A stretch of 64,000 nt of DNA from UBA9676 sp036005525 (GCA_036005525.1 DASYQM010000249.1:1-64000); one strand, 5' to 3'. Counted from the first letter of the stretch, positions 1-7,955 are shown. Notes: generated from the letters alone by a model not told the origin. Made by a program: numbers and translations.

Positions 1-681
1 GTGGTCTTGTTCGACGAGATCGAGAAGGCCCACCAGGACATCTTCAACTCCCTGCTCCAGATCCTGGAGGACGGGCGGCTGACCGACGCCCAGGGCAGGG
101 TGGTCGACTTCAAGAACACCGTCATCATCATGACCACCAACCTGGGCACCCGGGACATCTCCAAGGGCGTGTCCATGGGCTTCGCCCGGGCCGGTGAGTC
201 GAAGGGCTCCTACGACCGGATGAAGACCAAGGTCCAGGATGAGCTGAAGCACCACTTCCGTCCCGAGTTCCTCAACCGGGTGGACGACACCATCGTCTTC
301 CACCAGCTCACCCAGGACGAGATCGTCACGATCGTGGACCTCATGATCACCAAGGTGGACGAGCGGCTCAAGGACCGTGACATGGGTCTGGAACTGCGCC
401 CCGCCGCCAAGAAGCTGCTCGCGGAGCGGGGCTACGACCCGGTGCTGGGTGCCAGGCCGCTGCGCCGGACGATCCAGCGGGCGATCGAAGACGCCCTGTC
501 CGAGAAGATTCTGTTCGGCGAGCTCAAGGCCGGCCAGATCATCATGGTCGACGTCAAGGGCACCGGCGAGGACGCGGAATTCACGTTCAAGGGTGTGCCC
601 AAGCCCGAGGCGGTGCCGGACGCGCCCCTGGCCGAGGTCGAGACCGGAACCGGAGCGAGCAAGCAGCAGCAGCAGAACTAG
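1..681 (+). CDS. clpC: ClpC ATPase, C-terminal part (5' end outside window)
   Basis: This is the last 226 residues of the Hsp100 unfoldase ClpC, which feeds substrates to the ClpP protease in the cytoplasm. The fragment opens inside the second AAA+ module at the Walker B stretch VVLFDEIEKAH, continues through the sensor-1 region (TTNLG) and the FRPEFLNRVDD motif, and ends with the D2-small domain (YDPVLGARPLRR). The tail is low-complexity and ends in a run of glutamines. The GTG at position 1 is only an internal codon; the true start lies upstream of the window. A strong hairpin follows within 25 bases of the stop. ClpC rather than ClpB is chosen because of the tail and the mutY/radA neighbourhood; ClpB is encoded separately at 50.8-53.5 kb. 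Confidence 0.93.
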   Translation: MVLFDEIEKAHQDIFNSLLQILEDGRLTDAQGRVVDFKNTVIIMTTNLGTRDISKGVSMGFARAGESKGSYDRMKTKVQDELKHHFRPEFLNRVDDTIVFHQLTQDEIVTIVDLMITKVDERLKDRDMGLELRPAAKKLLAERGYDPVLGARPLRRTIQRAIEDALSEKILFGELKAGQIIMVDVKGTGEDAEFTFKGVPKPEAVPDAPLAEVETGTGASKQQQQN

Positions 682-702
682 AGCGCATCAAGCTGCCGCA
701 TA

Positions 703-743
703 ATGCAGTGACCCGGGCCCGTCACGGGCCCGGGTCACTGCAT
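703..743 (+). terminator. Intrinsic terminator hairpin after clpC
   Basis: An exact 18-bp inverted repeat (703-720 and 726-743) surrounds a 5-base loop (gtcac), 22 bases after the clpC stop. The stem is GC-rich with no clear T-run, as is usual for actinomycete terminators. It separates clpC from the convergent mutY. Confidence 0.85.
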
Positions 744-760
744 GTCGCTTCCTCGACCAC

Positions 761-815
761 TTCATGATCACGGACGATCCGGTGCATATCGCAGGGAATC
801 TTCCGTGATCATGAA
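761..815. repeat. Perfect 14-bp inverted repeat overlapping the mutY stop
   Basis: TTCATGATCACGGA at 761-774 is exactly mirrored at 802-815, with a 27-base spacer. The right arm overlaps the mutY stop codon (809-811). It could terminate mutY, although the long loop and the modest GC of the arms are unlike the neighbouring clpC terminator. The core CGTGATCATGA recurs at 6521-6531, so it may be a dispersed palindromic element. Confidence 0.6.
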
Positions 816-1750
816 AGTTGGGGGTCGGCCGCGGGCTCGCTGGGCAGGCCGGGCTTGTCTGGTAGGGCGTAACCGCCGTCGGGGTGGTGTTCCGCCAGCC
901 CGTCGCTGATCAGGGCGCCCAGCGCCCTGGTGCGCTGGGCGTCGTCCGGCCAGGCGGCGTCGATACGGGCGGGGGGCACCGGCCCGTCCGCGTCCCGGAG
1001 CACGGCAAGGAGCTGACCCCGGCATTGCCGGTCGGTGCCCTGGTAGGGCTGGCCGCCGCGGCGGCCGGGGCCGGCCGGGCTGCCCGCCAGCCGCCATGCG
1101 CATGCGGCGGCCACCGGGCAGGTGCCGCACCGTGGGCGGGTGGCGGTGCAGACCAGGGCACCGAGTTCCATCACCGCGACCGACCACCGCGCTGCCACCT
1201 GCGGCCGCGCCGGCAGCAGGGAGCGTGCCAGCGCGATCTCCGCCGCCGTGGTGCTGCGGGCCGGCCATTGCTGGCCCGCAGCCATACGTGCGAGCACCCT
1301 CCGCACGTTGGTGTCGAGAACCGGATGCCGCTGGCCGAACGCGAAGCTCGCCACCGCCGCGGCCGTATACGAGCCCACGCCGGGCAGCGCACGCAGGGCG
1401 TCGATCGAGTCGGGGACCTCCCCGTCATGCCGCTCGCTGATCACGCGCGCCGCGGCGTGCAGGCGGAGCGCGCGGCGCGGGTAGCCGAGCCTGCCCCACT
1501 GCCGCACCGCATCCCCGGGCGACGCCGCGGCCAGCGCGCGCGGCGTGGGCCACCGCGCCAGCCACATCTCGTAGGCGGGCAGCACCCGTGCCACCGGCGT
1601 CTGCTGCAGCATGACCTCGCTGACCAGCACCGCCCAGGCGCCGGCGCCGGCCCTGCGCCAGGGAAGGTCACGCGCGTGCGACCCGTACCAGCGCAAGATC
1701 ACCTCGGCCTGGCCGCGGGGCCGTGCCCGCTGGGTCTCCGTACTGGTCAT
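809..1750 (-). CDS. mutY: A/G-specific adenine DNA glycosylase MutY
   Basis: MutY removes adenine mispaired with 8-oxoguanine in base-excision repair. The 313-residue protein has the HhH-GPD fold: Glu45 in the SEVMLQQTPV motif, a helix-hairpin-helix (LPGVGSYTA, residues 122-130), the catalytic Asp146 in VLDTNV, and the four-cysteine iron-sulfur loop at Cys201, 208, 211 and 217 (C-x6-C-x2-C-x5-C). The C-terminal NUDIX-like domain that reads 8-oxoG is short or degenerate, as in other compact actinobacterial MutYs. I start it at the ATG at 1750 (MTSTETQ); an upstream GTG at 1801 would add 17 unconvincing residues overlapping the end of radA. It lies 43 bp downstream of radA on the same strand, probably co-transcribed. 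Confidence 0.93.
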   Translation of the reverse strand: MTSTETQRARPRGQAEVILRWYGSHARDLPWRRAGAGAWAVLVSEVMLQQTPVARVLPAYEMWLARWPTPRALAAASPGDAVRQWGRLGYPRRALRLHAAARVISERHDGEVPDSIDALRALPGVGSYTAAAVASFAFGQRHPVLDTNVRRVLARMAAGQQWPARSTTAAEIALARSLLPARPQVAARWSVAVMELGALVCTATRPRCGTCPVAAACAWRLAGSPAGPGRRGGQPYQGTDRQCRGQLLAVLRDADGPVPPARIDAAWPDDAQRTRALGALISDGLAEHHPDGGYALPDKPGLPSEPAADPQLS

Positions 1751-1793
1751 GACGAACGGATCATCCCACAGCCGGCACATGCCAGCCGGGGCC

Positions 1794-3212
1794 TCACCCA
1801 CCGCCGAGTGCGGCGGCTATCGCCTCCTTCACGTCTTCCACCTCCCGTACCTCGGTCAGCGCCGCGTGGGCGGTGCCCCGTCCATCGCCGGTGTCATCCG
1901 CACCGGGTATGCCGGCCGTGCCGGCCGGCACGATGGCTCGCCGGAAGCCCATGCGTCCGGCCTCGGCGAGCCTGCGGGCGACGCCCGGCACCCGGCGCAC
2001 CTCCCCCGCCAGGCCGACCTCCCCGATGGCCACCACCGAGCCCGGCACGCTCAGGTCGGCGGAGGCGCTGGATATGGCCAGCGCGATCGCGAGATCAACG
2101 GAAGGCTCGGTCAGGCGGACCCCGCCGACGGTGGCGGCGTACACATCCTGCTTGCCGAGCATGACCTCGGCGCGGCGCTGGAGCACGGCCATCACCATCC
2201 CCACCCGGGCGGAGTCCAGGCCAGAGGTGACCCGGCGCGGGATCTCCAGCGTGGAGGCTGCCACCAGGGTCTGCACTTCCGCGAGCAGGGGACGGCGGCC
2301 TTCCAGCGTCACCGTCACGCACGTTCCAGGCACCGGCTTCGAGCGCTGCGACACGAACAGCGCACTTGGATCGGGCAGGCCGATGAGGCCGTATTCGCCG
2401 AGCTCGAAGCAGCCCACCTCATCGGTCGGGCCGAACCGGTTTTTCAGCGCCCGCACCATCCGCAGCTGCGCGTGCCGGTCGCCGTCGAAGTGCAGCACAA
2501 CGTCGACCAGGTGCTCCAGTGCCCGCGGGCCGGCGATCGATCCGTCCTTGGTGACGTGCCCCACCAGCACCGTCGTCAGGGACTGCTGCTTGGCGACGGC
2601 CATCAGGGCGGAGGTGACCTCACGGATCTGGGTCACCCCGCCCGGGGTTCCCTCGACGCCGGGTGCGGTGATGGTCTGCACCGAATCGACGATCAGCAAC
2701 TGCGGCCGGACGGCTTCCACGTGCGCCAGCAAGGCGGACAGCTCGGTCTCGGCTGCGAGGTAGAGACGGGGCCCGACCGCGCCGATCCGGTCGGCGCGCA
2801 GCCGTACCTGCGCCGCCGATTCCTCGCCGGTGACATACAGCACTGTCCCCGACTCGGAGGCGAGCGCGCCGGCCTCCAGCAGGAGGGTGGACTTGCCGAC
2901 CCCGGGCTCGCCGGCCAGCAGGACCACCGCTCCCGGTACCAGCCCGCCCCCCAGGACCCGGTCCAGTTCGTCGAGCCCGGTTGGCCGTACGGTCGCCGCC
3001 TGGGAGTCCACCTCCGTGATGGGAACCGCCGGGGCCCCGGTTCCCGCCACGGCCCCCGCCGCCGGCCCGAGCCGGGTGCGGAGCAGGGCCGGTCCGGCGG
3101 TCTCCTCGACGGTTCCCCACGCCTGGCATTCGGCGCAGCGCCCAGACCACCGTGTGGTACGCCAGCCGCACTCGGCGCAGCGAAACAGCGAGCCGGTGGA
3201 TGACTTCCCCAT
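1794..3212 (-). CDS. radA: DNA repair protein RadA (Sms)
   Basis: RadA is a RecA-like DnaB-type helicase acting in recombination-intermediate processing. The 472-residue protein has the full domain order: an N-terminal zinc ribbon (Cys12, 15, 26, 29), a RecA-like ATPase with Walker A GEPGVGKST, the RadA-specific KNRFG motif (LKNRFGPTDEVG), and a C-terminal Lon-protease-like domain. I take the ATG at 3212 because MGKSSTGSLFRCAECGW gives the normal short lead into the zinc ribbon. An in-frame upstream ATG at 3308 would add 32 residues with no family counterpart. mutY follows directly, and disA, which usually sits here, is missing. Confidence 0.95.
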   Translation of the reverse strand: MGKSSTGSLFRCAECGWRTTRWSGRCAECQAWGTVEETAGPALLRTRLGPAAGAVAGTGAPAVPITEVDSQAATVRPTGLDELDRVLGGGLVPGAVVLLAGEPGVGKSTLLLEAGALASESGTVLYVTGEESAAQVRLRADRIGAVGPRLYLAAETELSALLAHVEAVRPQLLIVDSVQTITAPGVEGTPGGVTQIREVTSALMAVAKQQSLTTVLVGHVTKDGSIAGPRALEHLVDVVLHFDGDRHAQLRMVRALKNRFGPTDEVGCFELGEYGLIGLPDPSALFVSQRSKPVPGTCVTVTLEGRRPLLAEVQTLVAASTLEIPRRVTSGLDSARVGMVMAVLQRRAEVMLGKQDVYAATVGGVRLTEPSVDLAIALAISSASADLSVPGSVVAIGEVGLAGEVRRVPGVARRLAEAGRMGFRRAIVPAGTAGIPGADDTGDGRGTAHAALTEVREVEDVKEAIAAALGGG

Positions 3213-3435
3213 GCCCGCACCGTAGCGACGGGGTGCGACACTCCGAAGGATGCGCCCGGCGATCCATGCCGCCGCGAAGCAGCCGAAGATATGCCAGATA
3301 TGCCGCAAATGTCATGGTAGTGAGCAGGCGATCCTCGCGCGCCGCATAACGAGCCTCGCGGGCCGCATAAGCTGACCAGGCGGGAGCGTCCCGGGCAGCC
3401 TGGAGGACCCGGGCGACCTGAGTGAAGGAGTCACG

Positions 3436-4410
3436 TTGAGCCGCGCCGTCAAGGCCGCCAGCCCCCTCATCGCGCTGTCCACCGCCTCGGTCATTCCGGA
3501 CAGGACGCCGGACGCGTTCGAGATCGCCGCGCGTCTCGGTTATGACGGGGTCGAGGTCCTGGTCTCGACCGACGCGGTCAGCCAGGACGTCGAGGTGCTC
3601 CGGCGGCTCGCCGACTACCACGGTGTCCCCGTGCTGGCCGTGCATGCGCCGTGCCTGCTCATCACCCAGCGGGTATGGGGGCTCGAGCCCTGGGGAAAGC
3701 TGGTCCGGGCCAAGGAGATGGCGGAGAAGCTTGGCGCGCGTGTTGTGGTGGTGCATCCCCCATTTCGCTGGCAGCGCGACTACGCGCGAGACTTCGGGCC
3801 CGGCCTGGAGAGGATGCGCGAGGAAACCGACGTCGTGTTCGCCGTGGAGAACATGTACCCGCTGCGGGCGGGGGGCGCGGAGGTCGCTGCCTACGCCCCT
3901 AGCTGGAACCCCGTCCTGATGGATGCTCCCCACGTCACCCTGGACCTCTCGCACACGGCGGCGTCCGGGTCGGACGCGCTGGCGATGGCATCGGACCTCG
4001 GTGACAGGCTGGTGCATGTGCACATGGCCGACGGCACCGGCGTCACCAATCGCGACGAGCACCTGGTGCCCGGGCGGGGGGCGCAGCCCTGTGCGCGGCT
4101 CCTAGAGGGACTGGCCGCCGACGGATATCCGGGCACGATCGTGCTCGAAGTCAACACCCGCCGCGCGATCTCGCGTGAAGCCCGGCTGGCTGACCTTGCC
4201 GAGGCCCTGGAGTTCACCCGCAGGCATCTCGGCAGGCCAGCCCGGGTCGGCGATGGGCGCACAGGTGCCGGGGAGGGCCGGGCACGGGCAGGCGATGGGC
4301 GCACACCGGCCGGTGGCCGTGCTGACGAGGCTGCCCGGCCGGACGCCGCAGGCGCGCCGGCGGCCGGGCCCGATCCGGTCGGCCCGCGCGGCTCGGTGTT
4401 ACCGGCGTGA
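3436..4410 (+). CDS. Sugar phosphate isomerase/epimerase-like TIM-barrel protein
   Basis: This 324-residue protein belongs to the xylose-isomerase-like TIM-barrel (AP endonuclease 2) superfamily. Visible landmarks are the opening LSTASVIPD strand, AARLGYDGVEVLV, a VLAVHAP strand, VVVVHPP, an AVENMYP glutamate, LDLSHTA and HVHMADG, which carry the usual acidic and histidine metal ligands. The substrate cannot be inferred. The last roughly 55 residues are a low-complexity Gly/Ala/Arg tail that looks unstructured. The start is a TTG at 3436 with a strong GAAGGAG ribosome site 5 bases upstream. It begins a three-gene run with the beta-keto acid cleavage enzyme and the asparaginase. Confidence 0.75.
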   Translation: MSRAVKAASPLIALSTASVIPDRTPDAFEIAARLGYDGVEVLVSTDAVSQDVEVLRRLADYHGVPVLAVHAPCLLITQRVWGLEPWGKLVRAKEMAEKLGARVVVVHPPFRWQRDYARDFGPGLERMREETDVVFAVENMYPLRAGGAEVAAYAPSWNPVLMDAPHVTLDLSHTAASGSDALAMASDLGDRLVHVHMADGTGVTNRDEHLVPGRGAQPCARLLEGLAADGYPGTIVLEVNTRRAISREARLADLAEALEFTRRHLGRPARVGDGRTGAGEGRARAGDGRTPAGGRADEAARPDAAGAPAAGPDPVGPRGSVLPA

Positions 4411-4528
4411 CGGTAGCAGCGGCGCCGGTGAGGCCCCGGCCGCTGACCGGGTGGGCGGCGGGCCCTCGGGTAGTGGCGGGCTCCCGCCCCCTGGACGACC
4501 AGTCCCGGAAGGAGGCATCCTGCGGGTC

Positions 4529-5440
4529 ATGACGAACCCCACCCCCGCCGGCCGCCCGGCAGCGGGCCAGGCTGACCGGCCCGGCCAGGCCGCCCGGCCC
4601 ACAGCACCCGCGCAGCACGGGACACTGATCACCGTCGCGCCCACCGGCGCCGAGTCGCTCAAGTCAGCCGTCCCCGCGCTCCCGGTCACCCTTGACGAAC
4701 TGGTCACCAGCGCCAAGGAGTGCCAGGCAGCCGGTGCGGCGGTCATCCATGTGCACATCCGCGACGACCGGGCACAACCGACGCTGGACCTGGCCCGCCT
4801 CACGGACACGGTCACGGCGCTGCGGGAGAGCACCGACCTGATCGTGCAGATGTCCACGGGCGGCGCCGTCACCGACGGTTTCACCAGCAGGCTGGCGGTG
4901 CTCGATGCGGCACCCGACGCCTGCTCGCTCACCTGCGGCACGGTCAACTTCGGCGACGAAGTGTTCAGCAATCCGTGGCCGTTCATCCGCGACCTCTACG
5001 CCCGGACCAAAGAACTGGGGGTCGTGCCGGAGTTCGAGCTCTTCGACCTCGGCCACGTGGCGACGCTGCACCGGCTGCTCGGCGACCTTGGCGCACCGCA
5101 CGGCGGTCATGTCCACTGCGACCTGGTCATGGGGGTCCCCGGTGGCATGCCGGGCAACGCCGCCACGCTGGTGCAGGCGGTCTCGGCGCTGCCGTCCGGG
5201 GCGACGTGGTCGGCAACGGGAATCGGGCGGACGACGTTGCCGGTCATGTTCGCCGCCCTGTCGGCCGGCGGCCACCTGCGGGTCGGCATGGAGGACACGG
5301 TCAGCTTCGCGCGCGGCCGGCCGGTCACGAGCAACGCCGAGCTCGTCGAGCGGGCGGCTGCCCTTGCGGCGCTGGCGCAGCGCCCGCCCATGCGGCCGGA
5401 CGAGGCCCGCACGCTGCTGGGGGTGAGCCGCCGTCGCTGA
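4529..5440 (+). CDS. Beta-keto acid cleavage enzyme (BKACE, DUF849 family)
   Basis: The 303-residue product matches the family of 3-keto-5-aminohexanoate cleavage enzymes, zinc-dependent proteins that condense a beta-keto acid with acetyl-CoA to give acetoacetate and a new acyl-CoA. Seen here are the opening ITVAPTGAES, the zinc motif HVHIRDD, the FELFDLGH strand, and CDLVMGVPGGMPGN near the C-terminal half. The ATG at 4529 is preceded by GGAGG at 4511-4515, a long 13-base spacing. An upstream in-frame extension reaching back into the previous gene was not used because it is low-complexity. The actual keto-acid substrate varies widely in this family. The asparaginase gene starts 8 bases after the stop. 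Confidence 0.85.
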   Translation: MTNPTPAGRPAAGQADRPGQAARPTAPAQHGTLITVAPTGAESLKSAVPALPVTLDELVTSAKECQAAGAAVIHVHIRDDRAQPTLDLARLTDTVTALRESTDLIVQMSTGGAVTDGFTSRLAVLDAAPDACSLTCGTVNFGDEVFSNPWPFIRDLYARTKELGVVPEFELFDLGHVATLHRLLGDLGAPHGGHVHCDLVMGVPGGMPGNAATLVQAVSALPSGATWSATGIGRTTLPVMFAALSAGGHLRVGMEDTVSFARGRPVTSNAELVERAAALAALAQRPPMRPDEARTLLGVSRRR

Positions 5441-5447
5441 GAACCCG

Positions 5448-6404
5448 GTGCTCCTGGCCGAGGTGATCCGGTCGGGTTTCGCCGAGTCACGCCACCGGGG
5501 CGCCGTGGTGGTGCTCGGGCCCGGTGGCCAGCCAGTTCTCCGCGCGGGCGAGGTGACGGCGCCGGCCTTCCCTCGTTCTGCAAACAAACCGATGCAGGCC
5601 GCTGGCATGCTGCGCGCCGGGCTGGACCTGGACGGCAAGCTGCTCGCGCTCGCCGCAGCGAGCCATTCCGGCGAAGCCTTCCATGTCGCCGGGGTGCGGG
5701 AGATCCTGGCCGGTGCCGGGCTGAACGAGGGTGCCCTGCGGTGCCCGGCCGCCCTGCCACTCGACGAGCGGGAGCTGCGGCGGGTCCTGCGCGAGGGTGG
5801 CGACGCCGACCGCGTCCACATGAACTGCTCCGGCAAGCACGCGGCCATGCTGGCCACGTGTGCCGCCGCAGGCTGGCCGACCGGCGGCTACCTGGATCCG
5901 GATCATCCGCTGCAGCGCGCGATCAGGCGAACGGTGGAGCACCTGTCGGGTGAGCCAGCCGCCGCCGTCGGCGTCGACGGCTGCGGGGCGCCGCTGTTCG
6001 CCCTGTCCCTGGCCGGCCTCGCCCGGGCCTTCGCCACCATGGTGCGGGCCGAGCCCGGGTCGGCCGAGCGCCGCGTCGCCGACGCCATGCGCGCCTACCC
6101 CGACTGGACCTCGGGCACGGACCGCCCAGAAAGCGCACTGATGGCGGCGGCCCCGGGGCTGCTGCTGAAGTCGGGGGCGGAGGGGGTCATCGCGTTTGCG
6201 CTGCCCGACGGGCCCGCGGCCGCGGTCAAGATCGAGGATGGCGCCGCCCGCGCCCTGCCAGCGGTGACCGTCGCGCTGTTGCGGTCGCTCGGCGTGGACG
6301 CGACGGCCGGGGCCGACGTCACGGCCCTGGACCGGATAGCCGACGTCCCCGTCCTGGGTGGTGGCCGGGCAGTCGGGCACATCCGCCCGATCCTGCCCAG
6401 GTAG
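5448..6404 (+). CDS. L-asparaginase II family protein
   Basis: The 318-residue product belongs to the thermolabile asparaginase II family (Rhizobium etli type, pfam06089), unrelated to the E. coli AnsA/AnsB fold. It hydrolyses asparagine to aspartate and ammonia. Recognisable stretches are RSANKPMQA near residue 45, ASHSGE near residue 70 and MNCSGKHAAML near residue 125; the serine and lysine in these blocks are the expected active-site residues. No signal peptide is seen, so it should be cytoplasmic. The start is GTG at 5448, 7 bases after the preceding stop, suggesting translational coupling. Confidence 0.85.
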   Translation: MLLAEVIRSGFAESRHRGAVVVLGPGGQPVLRAGEVTAPAFPRSANKPMQAAGMLRAGLDLDGKLLALAAASHSGEAFHVAGVREILAGAGLNEGALRCPAALPLDERELRRVLREGGDADRVHMNCSGKHAAMLATCAAAGWPTGGYLDPDHPLQRAIRRTVEHLSGEPAAAVGVDGCGAPLFALSLAGLARAFATMVRAEPGSAERRVADAMRAYPDWTSGTDRPESALMAAAPGLLLKSGAEGVIAFALPDGPAAAVKIEDGAARALPAVTVALLRSLGVDATAGADVTALDRIADVPVLGGGRAVGHIRPILPR

Positions 6405-6798
6405 GAACGCCGACCATCCTCTAACACCGGCCGGGAGCTGAGTACCCCGCTCCAGAGCTGGCGGAAGCTATGACCGATGCCGGCGTCCCGGCGTCGGGTG
6501 CCCACCACGGCCGATGTCGGCGTGATCATGACCTTGGTGTCGTCAGGTGTGCAGCCAGGTCAAGATCATGCGGGTCCACAGCGATCCGGTACGAGGCGAT
6601 GTTTCGGCTCCGTGCGACGGGTAAGACGGACGAGTGGTACGGGGGCTGCCACGACGGCAATGCTCCAGGACTCCGCTCCCGGTGCTTGCTGGGCAGCGGG
6701 AGGCAAGGGCGTGACTCGCCTTAGTTTCCTGGCTGGCGGCCCGCTGGGGCGCTAGCTCCCTGCTTGCAATTGCAAGCATTCTGTGATTCAATGCAGGT
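6405..6798. other. 394-bp intergenic region
   Basis: No convincing gene is seen. It contains an imperfect inverted repeat (6523-6534 against 6557-6568, 11 of 12 matching, 22-base loop) that could terminate the asparaginase operon, and an 18-bp perfect palindrome just before the XRE gene, described separately. Short open frames here have no recognisable family. Confidence 0.5.
6761..6778. promoter_or_regulatory. Perfect 18-bp palindrome, candidate XRE operator
   Basis: TGCTTGCAATTGCAAGCA reads identically on both strands. It lies 21 bases upstream of the GTG start of the XRE-family regulator, in the position expected for an autoregulatory operator overlapping a promoter. Homodimeric XRE proteins typically bind such symmetric sites. 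That this regulator binds it is an inference from position. Confidence 0.65.
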
Positions 6799-7422
6799 GT
6801 GAGTCCCGTAAGTGTCAGCTCCATCGGGGAGTACATCCGCCAGCAGCGTGAGCAGGCGAAGATCTCGCTTCGCCAGCTCGCGTCGGCGGCGGGCATCTCC
6901 AACCCCTATCTCAGCCAGGTCGAGCGGGGACTGCGCCGGCCCAGCGCCGAGATCTTGCAGCAGATCGCCAAGGGTCTGCGCATTTCCGCCGAGGCACTGT
7001 ACGTGCAGGCGGGGATCCTGGAGGACCGGCGGCCGGACACGGGCGTGCGGGCGGCGGTGCTCGCCGATCCCGAACTCGCCGAGCGGCAGAAGCAGGTGCT
7101 GCTGGAGATCTACGAGTCGTTCCGCCGGGAGACCGCGCTGAACGCGGAGGCGCCGCCTGAGACGGCCGCCGATGCCCACGCCGGGGCCGCAAGCCCGGGC
7201 CCGCACTCCGCAGGCACGGGCACGGCCAGCACCGGCGCAAGGAGCACCGGCACAAGGAGCACCCGCAGGGGGAGCACAGGCACGGGGAGCACGAGCCCCG
7301 ACCCGGGCACCGTACCCACTCCGGCGACTGACCCGGCGGCGGGGACGGCACCTGGAGCGGATGCCGAGCCCGACGGGACCGATGAAAGGGCTCCGGCGCC
7401 CAAGCGCCGGCGCACAGCATGA
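6799..7422 (+). CDS. XRE-family transcriptional regulator (Rv0474-like)
   Basis: This is a 207-residue DNA-binding protein. Residues roughly 8-65 form a Cro/C1-type helix-turn-helix (IGEYIRQQREQAKISLRQLA, then GISNPYLSQVERG and PSAEILQQIAKGL). A short helical segment follows (AERQKQVLLEIYESFRRE). From about residue 115 the chain becomes a Thr/Gly/Ser/Ala-rich tail with repeated STGT-like units, ending in a basic KRRRTA. The start is GTG. The next two genes are HBHA-like and DUF2516, the same order as Mycobacterium tuberculosis Rv0474-Rv0475-Rv0476, which supports orthology of the N-terminal domain. Confidence 0.85.
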   Translation: MSPVSVSSIGEYIRQQREQAKISLRQLASAAGISNPYLSQVERGLRRPSAEILQQIAKGLRISAEALYVQAGILEDRRPDTGVRAAVLADPELAERQKQVLLEIYESFRRETALNAEAPPETAADAHAGAASPGPHSAGTGTASTGARSTGTRSTRRGSTGTGSTSPDPGTVPTPATDPAAGTAPGADAEPDGTDERAPAPKRRRTA

Positions 7423-7461
7423 GAGGGCCTGCCTTCCCGGCAGGCCAGGAGGGTGAGATCT

Positions 7462-7791
7462 GTGAATCGCACCATTGATGTCAGGACCGAGATGCGGAAG
7501 CTTGCTGCCAGCAAGCCGGTGCACGCCGCGGCAGGAGCTGGCGTGCTCGCCTCGGAAACGCTGCGGGAACTGCCCGCCCGGCTCGCCAAGTGGCGTGACC
7601 AGGCCTCGGTGAGCTCGCTGTCCGGCCGCGCGAACGGCTACGTCACGACGGCCCGCACACGCGCCGTGAGCGAGTACGACAAACTGGCCAAGCGCGGCAA
7701 GCGGGCGCTCAACGGGCGCAGCAGCCACGCCAAGGGCGCGCTCAACGGCAGGCAGAGCAACCAGAGCCGCTCCCGGTCCACCAAGTCCTGA
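7462..7791 (+). CDS. Short HBHA-like basic protein
   Basis: The product is a small basic protein of 109 residues. Its position between the XRE regulator and the DUF2516 protein is that of heparin-binding hemagglutinin (HbhA, Rv0475). The early segment (RTEMRKLAASKPVHAAAGAG, then ASETLRELPARLAKWRDQ) resembles the amphipathic helix of that family. The C-terminal third is rich in Arg, Lys, Ser and Asn (KRGKRALNGRSS). It lacks the long coiled coil and Lys-Ala repeats of mycobacterial HbhA, so the name rests mainly on context. I choose GTG at 7462 because AGGAGGG at 7447-7453 is then 8 bases upstream; the GTG at 7453 overlaps that site. A terminator follows 11 bases after the stop. Confidence 0.6.
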   Translation: MNRTIDVRTEMRKLAASKPVHAAAGAGVLASETLRELPARLAKWRDQASVSSLSGRANGYVTTARTRAVSEYDKLAKRGKRALNGRSSHAKGALNGRQSNQSRSRSTKS

Positions 7792-7802
7792 CCGCGGCCA
7801 GC

Positions 7803-7834
7803 CCCTGGGGGATCGGCCGGCCGATCCCCCAGGG
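7803..7834 (+). terminator. 32-nt perfect palindrome, terminator after the HBHA-like gene
   Basis: Two 16-base arms (7803-7818 and 7819-7834) are exact reverse complements with no spacer, centred on GGCC|GGCC. It lies 11 bases after the stop. The strength and position indicate an intrinsic terminator ending the XRE/HBHA-like transcript. Confidence 0.85.
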
Positions 7835-7900
7835 AAGGGCCCGACCTCTGCTTCCAGCACGACCCACAGGCTGACCCGGAGAATCGGGTGATTCACACCC

Positions 7901-7955
7901 GGGCCAGGTCTATCTCCGCACACGGGCCGGGTCTATCTCCGCACCCGGGCCAGGC
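7901..7955. repeat. 23-bp tandem repeat, two and a third copies
   Basis: GGGCC[A/G]GGTCTATCTCCGCA begins at 7901 and again at 7924, with a partial third copy from 7947. It lies in the 304-bp gap between the HBHA-like terminator and the DUF2516 gene. No function is assigned. It could be a regulatory iteration or a simple duplication. Confidence 0.6.

Noticed and set aside
6470..6755. Short plus-strand open frames of 84-92 codons in the intergenic gap
   Set aside because: No ribosome site, no recognisable family and overlapping frames with similar length; typical of random high-GC sequence.
7901..7955. Tandem repeats considered as a CRISPR array
   Set aside because: The units are directly abutting with no unique spacers, and there are no cas genes in the window.
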